The notes: generated by a model from the sequence alone, not told the origin. A stretch of 64,000 nucleotides of DNA from Bacteriovoracaceae bacterium (GCA_013141065.1 JABFRR010000001.1:174633-238632), one strand, 5' to 3'. Shown: positions 52,752 to 61,930, numbered from the stretch's first letter. A program made the numbers and translations.

Positions 52752-54467
52752 TCATACTAGAGATTTTAGAGAAATGATGCCTTCCGGAGTCCCTCGCAGG
52801 GCACCATTTGTAAAGCTATTCGAACCAACATTCCTAACATTTTTTTCAGCTTTACAAGGATCGCAGGCTTTCGCCTGCGATGGTTCCTTATTATTTGAGC
52901 TTATTATCACTTCATTCGAATAAAACTCTTTATCCACATTCCAATATATCTTAACACTATCTGGGCCTATTTCAACTCGTCTGACAAACTTCTGCAAAAT
53001 CTTTCGCCGAACATTGAAGTCGGGATTCTCGTTTAAGATAAATTTAGAGTATTCAGCGAACTTTTGAAAAGTTTTAAGCGGCACAAGTCGATCATCAATG
53101 TTTACGTCTTTTAATGTATTTAATTTTTCATCTACTTCCTTTTTGGCATTTTGAATTTTCTCCAATTGTTTAAATAGCGGTGTCGGTGAAATTTCCCTCG
53201 GAAGAATGCCAATTCTCTCCGCCAAAGCATCAATTTGAGAGTTTAAACCATACTGTTTAGCCTTTAAGCGTTCTCTTTCTTTGTGGTCGTCATTATCTCT
53301 GTGAATCGCTGTCACTTTTTCTAATAGGTTCTTAATGAACTGTTCATTAGTGAGGAGCTTAGTAAATTCATTCCAGACTAGTGGCTCTACTTTTTTAGCA
53401 AGCACCCGATGCGGATTACACTTAAAAGTTTTTTTAGTTAAGCATGAATCTCTTTTTGTGGCCCAAGAGTGCTCATAATAAGCAACCTTTCCACTTCGGC
53501 CAGTAGCTGACTTGCCAGGCATATGGTCGCCGCAAGTCATACAAAAAGAAACTCCTGACAAAATATAAGGATGTCTGTTTTCTGAAATTGGCTTGAGCCT
53601 TGATTTATTTTTAGCTAGTTCTTCATTAACTCTTTTAAATGTAGTCTCATCAATAATCGCTTCCCATACCGCTGGAGCCTCTTCAACTTTGTCTTTAACA
53701 GAAAAAACTTTCACTCCAATATAGGCCTTGTTTTTTAAGAGATGATATAAATTATCAACGGTAAAATGGCCGACACGCATTTTACTTCCACCACCTTCAC
53801 GCGAAAGTTTCGGTTTGTATCCATTATCATTAAGCCATTTTGCCGTTCGGGACAACGTCCCAATCTCTAAGAATTTCTCAAATGCTTTTTTAACTGTTGG
53901 AGCAGTTTCCTCATCAATATCTAAAAATCCCGGTCTGTCTTGAATCAACTTAAATCCAAGAGGAACGCTTCCACCATTATAAAGACCACGTTTTGCACGG
54001 GCCAAAAGGTTCGCTGAAACTCGTTCACTCGTTTGCTTTCTTTCAAACTGGTTAAAGTTTACGATATTAAAAAGTAACATTTCTCCGGCCGACGTTGTTG
54101 TATCGAAGTCCTCTCTTAGCGACATGAAACTACATTTATTTGTTGTTAATATCTCCCAAATTTGAATAAAGTCGCTCATGCTACGAGACAGGCGCGAAAG
54201 CTCCGTCATCATGATGAGATTAATTTTCTTCATCTTAATGTCCATAAGCATTTCTTGAAGTTTTGGACGCTTCATGTTTTTCGCTGAAATTCCAGCGTCT
54301 ATATAAACGTCAACAATCTCACCAAATCCATATTGACGGTTTCTGAAGTTCACAGCTTCACGAAGTCGTTGCTCCTGACTTTTAATCGATCCTTCAGGAT
54401 TTTCGGCCTGCTCTTCCGAGGAGACTCGAATATATAACCCGATTTTGTAATTAGAATTTTTAACCAT
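52752..54467 (-). CDS. Large serine recombinase
   Basis: A 571-residue protein. The resolvase catalytic domain (residues ~5-150) has the nucleophile in YIRVS (S16) and ELSRLSRSMSDF; then the recombinase domain (GSVPLGFKLIQDRPGFLDIDEETAPTVKKAFEKF), a zinc ribbon (CMTCGDHMPG ... CNPHR) and a coiled-coil. Enzymes of this type integrate phages and conjugative elements. The last ~45 residues cross a strong hairpin (52,860-52,881) and look non-native, so the 3' end may lie at a recombination junction. Confidence 0.88.
   Translation of the reverse strand: MVKNSNYKIGLYIRVSSEEQAENPEGSIKSQEQRLREAVNFRNRQYGFGEIVDVYIDAGISAKNMKRPKLQEMLMDIKMKKINLIMMTELSRLSRSMSDFIQIWEILTTNKCSFMSLREDFDTTTSAGEMLLFNIVNFNQFERKQTSERVSANLLARAKRGLYNGGSVPLGFKLIQDRPGFLDIDEETAPTVKKAFEKFLEIGTLSRTAKWLNDNGYKPKLSREGGGSKMRVGHFTVDNLYHLLKNKAYIGVKVFSVKDKVEEAPAVWEAIIDETTFKRVNEELAKNKSRLKPISENRHPYILSGVSFCMTCGDHMPGKSATGRSGKVAYYEHSWATKRDSCLTKKTFKCNPHRVLAKKVEPLVWNEFTKLLTNEQFIKNLLEKVTAIHRDNDDHKERERLKAKQYGLNSQIDALAERIGILPREISPTPLFKQLEKIQNAKKEVDEKLNTLKDVNIDDRLVPLKTFQKFAEYSKFILNENPDFNVRRKILQKFVRRVEIGPDSVKIYWNVDKEFYSNEVIISSNNKEPSQAKACDPCKAEKNVRNVGSNSFTNGALRGTPEGIISLKSLV
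52860..52881 (-). terminator. Hairpin inside the 3' end of the recombinase gene
   Basis: Nine-base perfect stem (ATCGCAGGC / GCCTGCGAT) with loop TTTC. A terminator or attachment-site hairpin; it lies within codons, suggesting the reading frame runs past its ancestral end. Confidence 0.5.
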
Positions 54468-54496
54468 TGAAACTCGCTCCCGTTAATACGTTACTA

Positions 54497-54709
54497 TTAA
54501 TAGAACCGGGTTGTTTGAATTTTTGTGAGTTGGCTGATATGACTATAAAAAATCTTTGCCACTTCATCAAGCATTTGTTCAAATTCCCCCGTATTAAAAT
54601 CACTACAAATCAAATTTTCCACGAACTTAAATTCATTTTTATTATTTTTATTTTTCTTAATTTTTATATCATTCGTCTTAATTTCTACCTCACTTCTTTT
54701 TTTCGCCAA
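54497..54709 (-). CDS. Small charged protein upstream of the recombinase
   Basis: Seventy residues, lysine-rich N-terminus (AKKRSEVEIKTNDIKIKKN) and an acidic C-terminal half (GEFEQMLDEVAKIFYSHISQL). Start is TTG with an AGGAG site 8 bases upstream; it ends 29 bases before the recombinase start, so both are probably co-expressed. Could be a directionality factor, which is often small and encoded next to the recombinase, but the sequence does not prove that. Confidence 0.55.
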   Translation of the reverse strand: MAKKRSEVEIKTNDIKIKKNKNNKNEFKFVENLICSDFNTGEFEQMLDEVAKIFYSHISQLTKIQTTRFY

Positions 54710-54826
54710 TCTTTTCTCCTTTCTATATCCCTAAATCCTAATCCCCCCAATCACACATTTTTTACTTACATACATACTTTTCCTCCTATTCACGCACATC
54801 AATCTACACTCCTTAAACTCCACTAA

Positions 54827-54885
54827 GCCTAGCACTGACTCCCTTTCTCGATACCAAGGTGAGAGAGAGGGAGTCAGTGCTAGGC
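54827..54885. terminator. Long inverted repeat with 18-base arms
   Basis: Perfect 18-base arms (GCCTAGCACTGACTCCCT and complement at 54,868-54,885) around a 23-base loop that can extend the stem by TCTC/GAGA. It is much more GC-rich than its surroundings and sits right after the replication-relaxation gene. Bidirectional terminator or a replication/transfer site. Confidence 0.65.
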
Positions 54886-54897
54886 GGTCTTCGTTTG

Positions 54898-55734
54898 TTA
54901 AATCTGAACCTCGCTCATTTGTGCGTGAATAGAAGGACTTAATCCCACATTTAAAATTTTTAAATTTGTGATGGGGGTGCTCACCGACTGAGCACTCACC
55001 TGAGCAGGCAAATCGAAATAATTTTTTATTATATAAGTTGTTTCAAGACCTATCATTTTTGCATTTGCGCCTAAAGTTTGTATGTCTTCTAATAAAGAAA
55101 AATAAACTCTGACCTTCGAGTAATTTGATCGGCACTTGTTCCAATAATCTTTTAAGCAATTTAAAATTGATCTCGAAGAGACGATAAACCAGACTGCATG
55201 AAGATTATCTTTTCCTTGATAGGCATAGATCATTTTCTTATACCTCGCTTTATTTTTAAGGTTCAGCTCAAGTTCAATTGCCAGTGACTCGCTATAATTT
55301 TTTACGGAGGCCTCCATTAATCCGTCAGGGATGAGTTTATCTTTAGCATCTCTAAGCGAATATTTTTTATAGATGCTTGATCTAATTTGATGTTCAGGAA
55401 TCCATGATTTTGATAAATCTAGGTTTTCTAATAACAATCGAAGCCCAACAAGTTTATGGTCATGCTCCAGCATGGATTTACTCCAATGAGTCTTGAAAAA
55501 TTCCTGTCCAACTAGTTCACCACCTTTAGAAGTCACGCCCCAAAGAAATTCGTTAGTCTCAAGTTTTCCAACTCGCCTGATAAAGTTTTCTGCTTCAAGT
55601 TTTCGAAGACGACGAAGAACCGTTGAAAAATTTATTCCATTGAAATACATTTCAATAATAGTCTTCGTTGAAAACATTCCATACTGAGCAAGTCCACTTA
55701 AAAGTTCTTGATCTCTTTTTGTAAGTTTAATCAT
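54898..55734 (-). CDS. Replication-relaxation family protein
   Basis: A 278-residue protein with an N-terminal winged helix (LTKRDQELLSGLAQYGMFSTKTIIEMYF, VLRRLRKLEAENFIRRVGKLETNEFLWGVTSKG) and a C-terminal nuclease-like fold (LIPDGLMEASVKNYSESLAIELELNLKNKARYKKMIYAYQ) typical of the Replic_Relax family found on plasmids and integrative elements. It fits a role in mobilisation or replication of the island. The D/E-x-E-L-x-L-K motif may be catalytic. Confidence 0.78.
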   Translation of the reverse strand: MIKLTKRDQELLSGLAQYGMFSTKTIIEMYFNGINFSTVLRRLRKLEAENFIRRVGKLETNEFLWGVTSKGGELVGQEFFKTHWSKSMLEHDHKLVGLRLLLENLDLSKSWIPEHQIRSSIYKKYSLRDAKDKLIPDGLMEASVKNYSESLAIELELNLKNKARYKKMIYAYQGKDNLHAVWFIVSSRSILNCLKDYWNKCRSNYSKVRVYFSLLEDIQTLGANAKMIGLETTYIIKNYFDLPAQVSAQSVSTPITNLKILNVGLSPSIHAQMSEVQI

Positions 55735-56023
55735 CTTTAAGAAAGCAAGTGGTTTCTAAAAAATATTTCTCCTTTCCTCTAGAAAGAGTAAAAGTTTAGC
55801 CGCTATGCCCGCCGAACCTCGCACGAGCAGTGACTGCTTCATTAGATTTTCTACCTGGAAGTTTTTATCTGTGAACTAATCCATTACCTTAAACAGAATT
55901 TCGCCTTAGCTTATTCATTCATCTTAATGGGCCTCATAATGTGCCATGATAATGTTGGATTTAAAAAGAAGGCGTGCCAGTCAAATAATGGTCATCGCTT
56001 ATCATTAGCGTGACATGAAAATA

Positions 56024-57309
56024 TTGGGCCTCATCCTTCATCCCTAATTCACCCGTAACAATCCTTATGTTTAATTTAACAATCGCTTTCCTGTCGTCAA
56101 GAATAAGAAAGGGATTTGTTTCCTAATTCACTTCCATGTGAAATCAAATGAACGAGATTCTATTAGCGTTTCTGTCCAACAAGTAATCGTAGTCGTTTTC
56201 TTTCCTTTAAGTACTCCTCGTAATCGTCATTGTATGTGTCATTATTTTTTAATAAGTGAAGTGATAATGAAGAAATTTTTCTAGCCAATGCTACCTTGGC
56301 ATCTTTGGCAGAAATTCCCTTGGCCCTAAGTGCATCGTGATAATCTCGCAAAGTTGTTTCAGTTCTCATTGCTGATTCTGCTGCGCCAATAAAAACATCT
56401 CTTAACTCACGACGTCCGTGGACTCTTTTATTGCCATATATTTTGCCGGCTGAAATTTGTATATGACGAACCAGCATACAATATCCCCAGAATTGATGTT
56501 TATTTCGAAATCTTTCTGGCTGACATACGATAGCCGCTATTACATTGGCACGTACAATACTGATCCCTGGAATAGTCATTAAATTTCTAATTGGACGATA
56601 CTTTTTTTTTTGATTGTTTTTAAACCAATCTAAATATTTTTATTTTTCATTTTCAAGAAACTCGACCTGACTAAAAAGATTAGTGGCCACAAATCTTGCA
56701 GATTCATTTTTAATTCAATACATCGATCTTTGTTTTTATAAAAATTGTTTTCATCCGTCTTAAGCCCCTCAGCTCTAAAGACGGATTTTAATCTATTTTA
56801 AAACGTACTATTTCTTGGACAATGTCGATATAGCCACTTACTGATGTCCTCAGTTGTGCCCAATGGGAATTATCGTGAAAAACTTCCTTTAAGTGTCCAC
56901 ATCGAAGTTCATTAGCTAGATGAATTGCATCTCTAAAATCTGTTTTTGCTCCAGATTTTTTAGCAACATAAGTAGGATTACAAACTAATAATCGATCCAC
57001 CTTTTGCTTGAGTGAAATATACAACCACTGTGAAATAGTTGACTCTTCGAATGTGAGAATACGCTCGCCATTTATTGATTCGATGACGTTCCAAAGGTTT
57101 TTTTCCGAGGTATCTACTGTTTTTCTGAGGATGCAATCACCAATTTCATTCAAAACGGCAAAAGTTGAAGTTGATGAATGGGCGTCAAGGCCGATAAAAT
57201 ACTTCATAAGCAGCACTCCTTGTGATCAAAATGTTTATAGAGATACAAACATTTTAATATCCACACGCTTAATTGCTGGCACGCTAGGTTTTGCCTAGAT
57301 GAGGCCCAA
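56024..57309 (-). mobile_element. Second IS110/IS1111-type element
   Basis: Perfect 12-base inverted repeats, TTGGGCCTCATC (56,024-56,035) and its complement (57,298-57,309), enclose a broken IS110-type transposase. A third copy of TGGGCCTCAT lies outside at 55,930. The real ends are probably a few bases beyond the repeats. Bases 55,735-56,023 hold no gene. Confidence 0.78.
56163..57216 (-). pseudogene. IS110-family transposase, second copy, frameshifted
   Basis: Minus strand. N-terminal piece (57,216-56,788): KYFIGLDAHSSTSTFAV, FEESTISQWLY, KTDFRDAIHLANELRCG, the DEDD domain. C-terminal piece (56,579-56,163): IPGISIVRANVIAAIV, FWGYCMLVRHIQISAGKIYGNKRVHGRRELRDVFIGAAESAMR. The ~200 bases between do not remain in frame. 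It differs strongly from the transposase at 36,982, so the two elements are separate arrivals. Confidence 0.82.
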
Positions 57310-57364
57310 GTGGATTACGCCCTAAGGCGGTGCTGCTTTCTTACCTTGTCAAATTTATTACCTC

Positions 57365-57685
57365 CTAAAGAAATTGCTTTAATGCTTTAGAGACTGAATC
57401 TTTTTCATTCTTAATAGATTCAATTTTATCAAAGCGGTTCAGTTTTACTTTTTCTTTGAACTCTAAAAAGTCACGCTCAAGAAAATATTTTGATTGCTCT
57501 AGTTGATTATGTTTATACTTTTGAAGTCGCAATTCTTCTTTGTGGTCTTCAACCACGATGTGCTGAATGATGTTTTTAAGTTTTGTGATTTCATTTTCTT
57601 GGTTTATTTCAAAGCGAGCTTTGAAATAATAACCAACGCTAAAAAAAGTTATACTCAAAGCGATTTGAAAAATGCTTATGCCCAT
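57365..57685 (-). CDS. Single-pass membrane protein with coiled coil
   Basis: A 106-residue protein starting at the ATG with a GGAGGA site (57,685). A membrane helix occupies residues ~3-20 (SIFQIALSITFFSVGYYF), followed by a Glu/Lys/Gln-rich coiled coil (ENEITKLKNIIQHIVVEDHKEELRLQKYKHNQLEQSKYF). Such proteins often organise complexes at the membrane, but no function can be read. Confidence 0.6.
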   Translation of the reverse strand: MGISIFQIALSITFFSVGYYFKARFEINQENEITKLKNIIQHIVVEDHKEELRLQKYKHNQLEQSKYFLERDFLEFKEKVKLNRFDKIESIKNEKDSVSKALKQFL

Positions 57686-57991
57686 GAATCCTCCAATTTT
57701 GATAATAGAAATCCGCATGCACAGAACGTGCATTTAAAAAGAGAAGAGTGCTGTTGAATTAATTTGCGAAAATAGCAAATTACCTTTAAATTGAATGAAT
57801 CGGTGTCCAGTCGATCATTCAAATGAATCATTTTCTTGTCATATTCCTCCGTTGGTTTAAATCAGCACGGGAAATTCCGGCCGAATCTTTTCTTAAACCA
57901 TAGAGAGAAATCAATAATCACTGCCCAGTGAGTCGGAAATAGAATAAAAAAATTGAAATTTATGGGATAAGAGATAGTTAGACATAAAAAA

Positions 57992-58026
57992 GGCCATCGT
58001 TTTTTAGGCGATGGCCGATTGTTTTT
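57992..58026 (+). terminator. Rho-independent terminator-like hairpin in the 57,686-58,261 spacer
   Basis: GGCCATCG, short T-rich loop, CGATGGCC, then a T tract. No gene of more than trivial length lies in this 576-base spacer; the only other mark is a GGGGCCCC palindrome with T tract at 58,174-58,190. Confidence 0.65.
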
Positions 58027-58173
58027 TCTTTATTTTGCGAAACTTAAATCAGACAGAAAGCTAGTGCTTCTCTATTAAGGCCTTGAATCTTGACAAAAAG
58101 GCTCAGGAACCTCTTCGCTCCCTAGTCGTAGAGCTAGAGACATGATGGATCAGTAGAATATTCAATAACTAAG

Positions 58174-58190
58174 AAGGGGCCCCTTTTTTA
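58174..58190 (+). terminator. GGGGCCCC palindrome with T tract
   Basis: AAGGGGCCCCTT followed by further T residues, about 70 bases before the secreted-protein operon. Terminator-like but short. Confidence 0.45.
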
Positions 58191-58261
58191 TTTCACTAAA
58201 CGATTAAACGTTAGGCTCGAATCTTCCGATAAATAAGTGATTTTTCATTGGAGATTTATCT

Positions 58262-58753
58262 ATGACTTTTTCATCATTTTTAATCGGGGTTTTGTTGGTA
58301 CCAACTGCCTTTGCTGGCATTCAAAGTGTTAAGCTAGGGTCAGATCTCAAGCTTAACTTTGACGACACTTCTTGGAACTATCAATACGTGAAAGTGCTGA
58401 GCACTGTTACACCACATATTTTAGAAAATAAAAAAGATAAAAATTTGCGTGTGATTATTCAAAAAGAAACTCACAGCGAAATGGTAAAAGATAAAAAAAC
58501 CTTGGTCACAAAAAAATGTGAAGAGGCCAATAAGTTTTATCGCGATTCAAAGCAAGGCAGTGCCAAAAGCATTCAAATCAAAAATACATCTGTCTGTTTT
58601 ATTGAAAACAATAAAAAAGACAAAAACAGTTATCAGATTATTTATCCAAAACATTTTTCTAAAAGCACCTATGATTTAATGTCGTTTGCTTGGCAAGCAT
58701 CAGATGACAAAAATCTTAAAGAAGTCAGTCTTTTGGTGGGAGAAAACCTATGA
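58262..58753 (+). CDS. Secreted protein of unknown function
   Basis: A 163-residue protein with a signal peptide (SSFLIGVLLVPTAFA) and a mature part that alternates Lys-rich and beta-strand segments (VKLGSDLKLNFDDTSWNYQYVKVLS), with two cysteines (KKCEEAN, TSVCFIE) that may pair. GGAG ribosome site. It overlaps the next gene by 4 bases, so the two secreted proteins are made together and may interact. Confidence 0.65.
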   Translation: MTFSSFLIGVLLVPTAFAGIQSVKLGSDLKLNFDDTSWNYQYVKVLSTVTPHILENKKDKNLRVIIQKETHSEMVKDKKTLVTKKCEEANKFYRDSKQGSAKSIQIKNTSVCFIENNKKDKNSYQIIYPKHFSKSTYDLMSFAWQASDDKNLKEVSLLVGENL

Positions 58754-60801
58754 AAATTTTTCATTCTTCATTGTTGATTGTAATTCTTATGGGCAACAGT
58801 GCTTATGGACAGACTTCATTGAATTACCTTCCTGAAAATCAAATGCCTCCCACTGGTATGTATGGCGGAGCGGGTGCGTACCCAGGAATGGGAGCAAGGA
58901 TTGGAGGAGGTAGTTTTCAGACAGGAAACCAAGGCGAAAGCATTCCTATCTTTGAGAACGGAGGATCAGGTCAATATAAATCAGTGAAAGTAAATTCCAA
59001 ATGCCCACTTTTAACTTCAACTTCAAAAGAAGATACGGATTTATTTTCTGACTTAAAAAACTTTTTAAGCACAGCTTCGAAACAATGTTCTCTCTCACAA
59101 AGTATGAATCAAAATGATCCAATGATGCCTAATCAGGCCCCGAACGTTTCACTATTGGAAACAATGATCAATGGAGGAAGTGATTCTTCTGGATATGGTA
59201 TGGAGACAAGTGTTACTGGCACCAGTGTAAAATGTTACACCCAAAACGTAGAATTAATTGGGCAAAGAAACTTAGCTTATTATTATGTAGAAAAGAAAAT
59301 GACAGCTTCTCAGCAGAGTCCTTTTTATAGTTGTCTTACTTTGACAGATGAGATGATGATGCCAGTGTCAGTAGAGAAGCAAAAAGAGTGTGTTGCCAAA
59401 AAATATGAGTCTTTGGTTGAAGAAAATAAAATTATTTGTAAAGAAATCAATGCACCTAAGGCCATTCAGGCACAAATTAATAAAGGTTTGATGGGAGTTG
59501 AAGATATTCTTAATCAAGCGATTGCCAATAAAGATGAGTGTGGGTTTAAATCTCAAGATCTTTTTAAAGTCACAATGAATACATTTTTAAAAGCTAAGGC
59601 CTTGTCAGTAGTGGGGCCTTGGGGTGCAGTGGCGGGATTTGGTGCTGATCTTGTAGGTAATTTATTAGATAAATTATTTCCTAGTGATGCTCAAAAAGCA
59701 GCCGACCTCATGAATGAAATTTTAAGTGAAGAGACTTTTGAACAGAACGCTTGTCTGTATTACAATATCCAACAAAAAATGTACTGCGAAGAGCGTCCTG
59801 TTGAAATTGCGGCAATTTCAGCCAGTTGCCAGAATATTGTTGTAAATAATGATCTGTTAAAACTTATTCAAAAATATAAAGATATCAAAAAAGTGACAGA
59901 CGCTTATGCTACGCCTAATTCTAGCTGGTCATCAACTCCGGATAGAAGAATGCCTAGTGGTGCTCAGGAAATAAGTCCAGCTTTTGAATCAGAACTTCTA
60001 GATCATATGGATGAATTGTCCAACTATGCTGTAGCAAATGAAGAATCATTAAGGGAAAGAGTTAAGACTCTTCCTAAGATTCAGCAAGGACGAGAGCAGG
60101 CAAAAATTGATCATTTCATAGGCAAAATGAAAGAGTATCAAAATTATGATCCTACCAAAGATGCAACAGGAGAAGCTGCCAAAAAGCTAGTAGGCGAAAT
60201 CGCCAACCTATTTACCGCGAATTCTTGGGATGTATCCATGTTTGTGGTTAGAACAACATCTGGGACAAAATTGGAGAATTTAAAGCAAAGAAGTATTGCT
60301 AGAACAATTGAAGAGCTGATGGCCAGCAGAGGGGAGGATCTGGCTCCCAATGAATCGAGTCGCACCATGGCCAGGTTTAATAAATACAAAAATGGCATCA
60401 CTACGCTGGCAAAGAGTAAATTTGAAGGCCGTCTAGAGAAACAATTTAAAGAGTTCGAAACACAGGTAAAGTTTGTCGCTTCCAAAGATAATGGAGTCAT
60501 TAAAGACAGCGTGGCCGAAGGGCAGCTCAGAAACTTAGTGAGACATTGCAGTCTTCTTCAAGAAGTCTATGATCCTAACTTAGAAGGGAAGATGCCAAAA
60601 GTTTGTGAGAAGCTTTCTTGCAACAATAATAAGCTGAATTGGTTTCAACCAAAAGCTACTCAAGCGAACTTCAGTCAGTTTAAGCAAAATTATTGCGACA
60701 AGAGCCTAAGTTTTCAGCGGACTGAAAACGAGTTCATTAAGGAACTGAAAAATCCTTCTGGGGCGAAGATTTGTGGTGTAAGGGCCGAAAGCTTCTTCTA
60801 G
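58750..60801 (+). CDS. Large secreted protein of unknown function
   Basis: A 683-residue protein with signal peptide (MKIFHSSLLIVILMGNSAYG) and a Gly/Met/Pro-rich N-terminal segment (about residues 28-65: NQMPPTGMYGGAGAYPGMGARIGGG). About 16 cysteines in pairs along the protein suggest a disulfide-rich periplasmic or extracellular fold. No catalytic motif is recognisable. It is the second gene of the operon started at 58,262. Similar two-gene secreted loci are common in predatory Bdellovibrionota, but that link is an inference. Confidence 0.68.
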   Translation: MKIFHSSLLIVILMGNSAYGQTSLNYLPENQMPPTGMYGGAGAYPGMGARIGGGSFQTGNQGESIPIFENGGSGQYKSVKVNSKCPLLTSTSKEDTDLFSDLKNFLSTASKQCSLSQSMNQNDPMMPNQAPNVSLLETMINGGSDSSGYGMETSVTGTSVKCYTQNVELIGQRNLAYYYVEKKMTASQQSPFYSCLTLTDEMMMPVSVEKQKECVAKKYESLVEENKIICKEINAPKAIQAQINKGLMGVEDILNQAIANKDECGFKSQDLFKVTMNTFLKAKALSVVGPWGAVAGFGADLVGNLLDKLFPSDAQKAADLMNEILSEETFEQNACLYYNIQQKMYCEERPVEIAAISASCQNIVVNNDLLKLIQKYKDIKKVTDAYATPNSSWSSTPDRRMPSGAQEISPAFESELLDHMDELSNYAVANEESLRERVKTLPKIQQGREQAKIDHFIGKMKEYQNYDPTKDATGEAAKKLVGEIANLFTANSWDVSMFVVRTTSGTKLENLKQRSIARTIEELMASRGEDLAPNESSRTMARFNKYKNGITTLAKSKFEGRLEKQFKEFETQVKFVASKDNGVIKDSVAEGQLRNLVRHCSLLQEVYDPNLEGKMPKVCEKLSCNNNKLNWFQPKATQANFSQFKQNYCDKSLSFQRTENEFIKELKNPSGAKICGVRAESFF

Positions 60802-61030
60802 TTAGGGATAAGCAGACTGTAAAGGTCCCGTAATCTCCACTCTTTCGTGGAAACTAAATTACAAAAAAGAATGTGTAAATTAATTAGGCAGACTTTGTTT
60901 TACGACTTCTCCAAAAGGTTGTATTAATGACTAATAATTTCTAACTATTCAAAAATTCGATTTTATTTGTCTTTCAGATCAATAATCCCAAAAGAGGTAG
61001 TCCGAATTAATAGAGATTTAAGGTATTTAA

Positions 61031-61057
61031 TTGACATTATAACGCTTTCGTTATAAT
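61031..61057 (+). promoter_or_regulatory. Promoter/operator of the higBA pair at 61,066
   Basis: TTGACA (61,031) and TATAAT (61,052) with a short 15-base spacer. They overlap a perfect inverted repeat ATTATAACG-CTTT-CGTTATAAT (61,036-61,057), a likely HigA operator. The spacer 60,802-61,030 is otherwise empty. Confidence 0.75.
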
Positions 61058-61065
61058 GTATTTTT

Positions 61066-61386
61066 ATGGAAATAGTTGTCCTAAAACAAGCTGAAAAAGA
61101 ACTAAGAGATGGCCCAAAGGAACTAATGGAGGATATTTATTCTCTATTTGATGATCTCTCTCAAGGTAAATCCCTTGGAATGCCAATTTCAAGACCTTTG
61201 CCTTTGATTGCTCGCGGTCTTCATGAATTAAGACTCTCTGGAAAGGCCGGTGAATTTAGAGTCTTTTATCTGATCAAAGTTGGGGACGCGATTTATATAG
61301 TTCATGCCTGTACTAAAAAGAAGCAGGCAATTGATAAGAAGACCACAGACCTACTTAAAAATAGAATTAGGAGCATAGACTTATGA
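61066..61386 (+). CDS. Gp49-like HigB toxin (not in the array)
   Basis: A 106-residue RelE-fold toxin: KELMEDIYSLFDDLSQGKSLGMPISRPLPLIARGLHELRLSGKAGEFRVFYLIKVGDAIYIVHACTKKKQ, with the conserved L-H-E-L-R and K-K-x-x-x-K tail. It overlaps its antitoxin gene by 4 bases. Unlike the array cassettes it has no flanking repeat, so it is an independent acquisition. Confidence 0.86.
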   Translation: MEIVVLKQAEKELRDGPKELMEDIYSLFDDLSQGKSLGMPISRPLPLIARGLHELRLSGKAGEFRVFYLIKVGDAIYIVHACTKKKQAIDKKTTDLLKNRIRSIDL

Positions 61387-61679
61387 AAGAAAAAAACAAA
61401 TCATTTAAATCTTCAAAAGAGTTTGGTGCATTCTTAGGACTATCTGACCTCGACATGGAACTAGTTGGTCAAAAAAAGAAGCTCATTGAAAAATTAAAGA
61501 AAGCTAGAAACGATCAAGAAATATCTCAGGCCCAACTTGCAAAGATGGTTCAAACCAAGCAACCTGCAATTGCAAGAATGGAATCAGGACTTGTCAGCGA
61601 AGTCAGTTTTGATTTCCTTGCAAAAGTTGCCTTGGTTCTTGGTGTTTCTTTTACATTCAAAAGCGCTAAAGCGGCGTAA
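61383..61679 (+). CDS. HigA-type Xre antitoxin
   Basis: A 98-residue protein with helix-turn-helix KARNDQEISQAQLAKMVQTKQPAIARMESGLVSEVSFDFLAKVALVLG in the second half. Partner of the HigB-like toxin. Its 3' end overlaps by 14 bases the end of a small minus-strand frame at 61,666. Confidence 0.86.
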   Translation: MKEKNKSFKSSKEFGAFLGLSDLDMELVGQKKKLIEKLKKARNDQEISQAQLAKMVQTKQPAIARMESGLVSEVSFDFLAKVALVLGVSFTFKSAKAA

Positions 61680-61851
61680 TGCCTTTTTTCTTAATCTTCT
61701 GAAAGTAATTCTGGATGGCGTCTTCAGTCCGTCCATAATGAGAAGCTAATTGTTTCCGAGACCATCCATCTATAAAGCGTAACTTTGCCAACTCACGCAA
61801 ATCGACTCTTGGCTCTTGCCACTCGATCAGGTAAGATAAATTAACCGACAA
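61666..61851 (-). CDS. Small helix-turn-helix-like protein
   Basis: Sixty-one residues containing RFIDGWSRKQLASHYGRTEDAIQNYFQKIKKKG, a helix-turn-helix-like segment resembling the DNA-binding part of sigma-70 region 4 or GcrA-type proteins. Start is TTG with a weak ribosome site, and it overlaps the antitoxin tail to tail. It could be a fragment of a larger gene. Confidence 0.45.
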   Translation of the reverse strand: MSVNLSYLIEWQEPRVDLRELAKLRFIDGWSRKQLASHYGRTEDAIQNYFQKIKKKGITPL

Positions 61852-61930
61852 AAGTGGTTCGTCTATCTTTGCATGGCGCGCACCATTTGATTTAACTCCT
61901 CAAAATCTACTCCATCCAATTATTGATATT

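Noticed and set aside
52760..52830. tRNA remnant at the recombinase end
   Set aside because: A GGTTCGAAT-like string on the minus strand suggested a T-arm, but no complete cloverleaf can be drawn.
54467..54826. 119-residue plus-strand open frame
   Set aside because: It is a low-complexity AT-rich frame antisense to the small gene at 54,497 and has no ribosome site.
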